Assembly (NCBI RefSeq): GCF_039529835.1
Contig: NZ_CP154262.1
Coordinates: 1,116,001-1,180,000, forward strand
Direction: 5' to 3'
From: Arthrobacter sp. TMP15
Lineage (GTDB): Bacteria > Actinomycetota > Actinomycetes > Actinomycetales > Micrococcaceae
Length of the DNA stretch: 64,000 bases
A model generated the notes under the pieces. The model worked only from the letters and a program-made list of their open reading frames with translations. It did not search any database and had not been told where the DNA came from. This document shows, piece by piece, positions 63,642 to 64,000 of this stretch. How positions within the stretch are numbered: position 1 is the stretch's first letter; each line of letters begins with the position of its first letter. Made by a program: the position numbers and the translations under genes.

Positions 63642-64000
63642 TTACATTTCCAGTTCGGGATGCAAACGCTCAATGGTGAAGACACGCTGGCGCCCCGCAC
63701 TGAACGCGCTGATGGCGATGGAGGCAATCGTCAAAATAGCGAGGAATGCTACTGACACCCACAAACGGGAGTCTATTCCACCAGTCATCAACTCTCTAAG
63801 TCCACTCACCACATAGGTGGCTGGCATGTAAGGGTGCAAGGCTTGGAAGAACACTGGTGTGGTTTCCACAGGGTAGGTTCCACCAGATGAACTGAGCTGC
63901 AACATCAACAGCACAAGGCTAAGGACCCGCCCTGCCGCAGTGCCAAAGACAATGATGAACATTTGCTGCAACGCCAGGAACGCCACCGTTGTCAGGTAGA
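63642..64000 (-). CDS. YhgE/Pip-type ABC-2-like membrane protein, 3' part
   Basis: At least 119 residues of the C-terminus; the frame is open to the edge of the window, so the gene starts beyond 64000. It has three membrane helices and the YhgE/Pip signature SSGGTYPVETTPVFFQALHP, then YMPATYVVSGLRELMTGG. This family is linked to transport or phage receptor function in firmicutes and often sits beside a TetR regulator, as here. It ends HPELEM. Confidence 0.88.
   Translation of the reverse strand, partial: YLTTVAFLALQQMFIIVFGTAAGRVLSLVLLMLQLSSSGGTYPVETTPVFFQALHPYMPATYVVSGLRELMTGGIDSRLWVSVAFLAILTIASIAISAFSAGRQRVFTIERLHPELEM

Overview
The window looks like a chromosomal segment of a Gram-positive actinobacterium of the Micrococcaceae, most likely Arthrobacter or a close relative. 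The evidence is the moderately high G+C, frequent GTG starts, an actinobacterial type VII secretion locus, an apparent SAM-IV riboswitch, an efeUOB operon with a Tat-dependent EfeB, and a LigA with the extended insertion I associate with Arthrobacter ligases. The genus is inferred from memory of protein families, not from a search. I saw no phage, insertion sequence, CRISPR array, rRNA or tRNA.

Layout. 1-9.5 kb: type VII secretion signalling and motor genes (long FHA/zinc-ribbon protein, Ser/Thr kinase, second FHA protein, EssC/EccC ATPase, WXG100 substrate). 9.6-14.6 kb: ligA, an inositol-phosphatase family gene, an AbiEi/DUF559-like gene and a GNAT acetyltransferase. 14.6-20.5 kb: a five-gene leftward operon (ROK regulator, sugar-binding lipoprotein, two permeases, family 3 glycosidase), probably for amino-sugar oligosaccharides, with a palindromic operator in front. 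20.7-24.1 kb: gatCAB. 24.2-27.7 kb: a LysR regulator divergent from tdh-kbl (threonine to glycine) across a large dyad operator. 27.7-31.8 kb: a PP2C-like protein overlapping tail-to-tail with a formylglycine-generating enzyme, a LysE exporter and hutI.

32.0-36.8 kb: an aga-like cluster (SIS isomerase, ROK kinase, PfkB kinase, class II aldolase, DeoR regulator). 37-41.2 kb: leftward efeUOB behind a DtxR/IdeR-like box. 41.4-46.5 kb: histidine phosphatase, CPBP protease, VOC protein and Tex. 46.7-49.5 kb: SAM-IV riboswitch, metY, metX. 49.5-53.9 kb: small membrane protein, SGNH hydrolase, esterase, S4 protein, an apparently decaying PadR/HAAS module and a beta-propeller lactonase. 54-57.8 kb: glyS, GNAT, YibE/F. 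57.8-61.0 kb: a tightly overlapping type III PKS / methyltransferase / FAD monooxygenase operon. 61.5-64 kb: mgtE, TetR, and the 3' part of a YhgE/Pip-type membrane gene that runs off the window.

The least explained material is non-coding. There are at least three repeat families: a roughly 32-nt GGAGATRATGAC unit at three loci, a long hairpin repeat at two loci, and a 32-nt-period tandem repeat after hutI. Several proteins also carry in-frame minisatellite linkers. The best candidates for new biology are these repeats, the kinase/FHA-controlled type VII module, and the type III PKS cluster.
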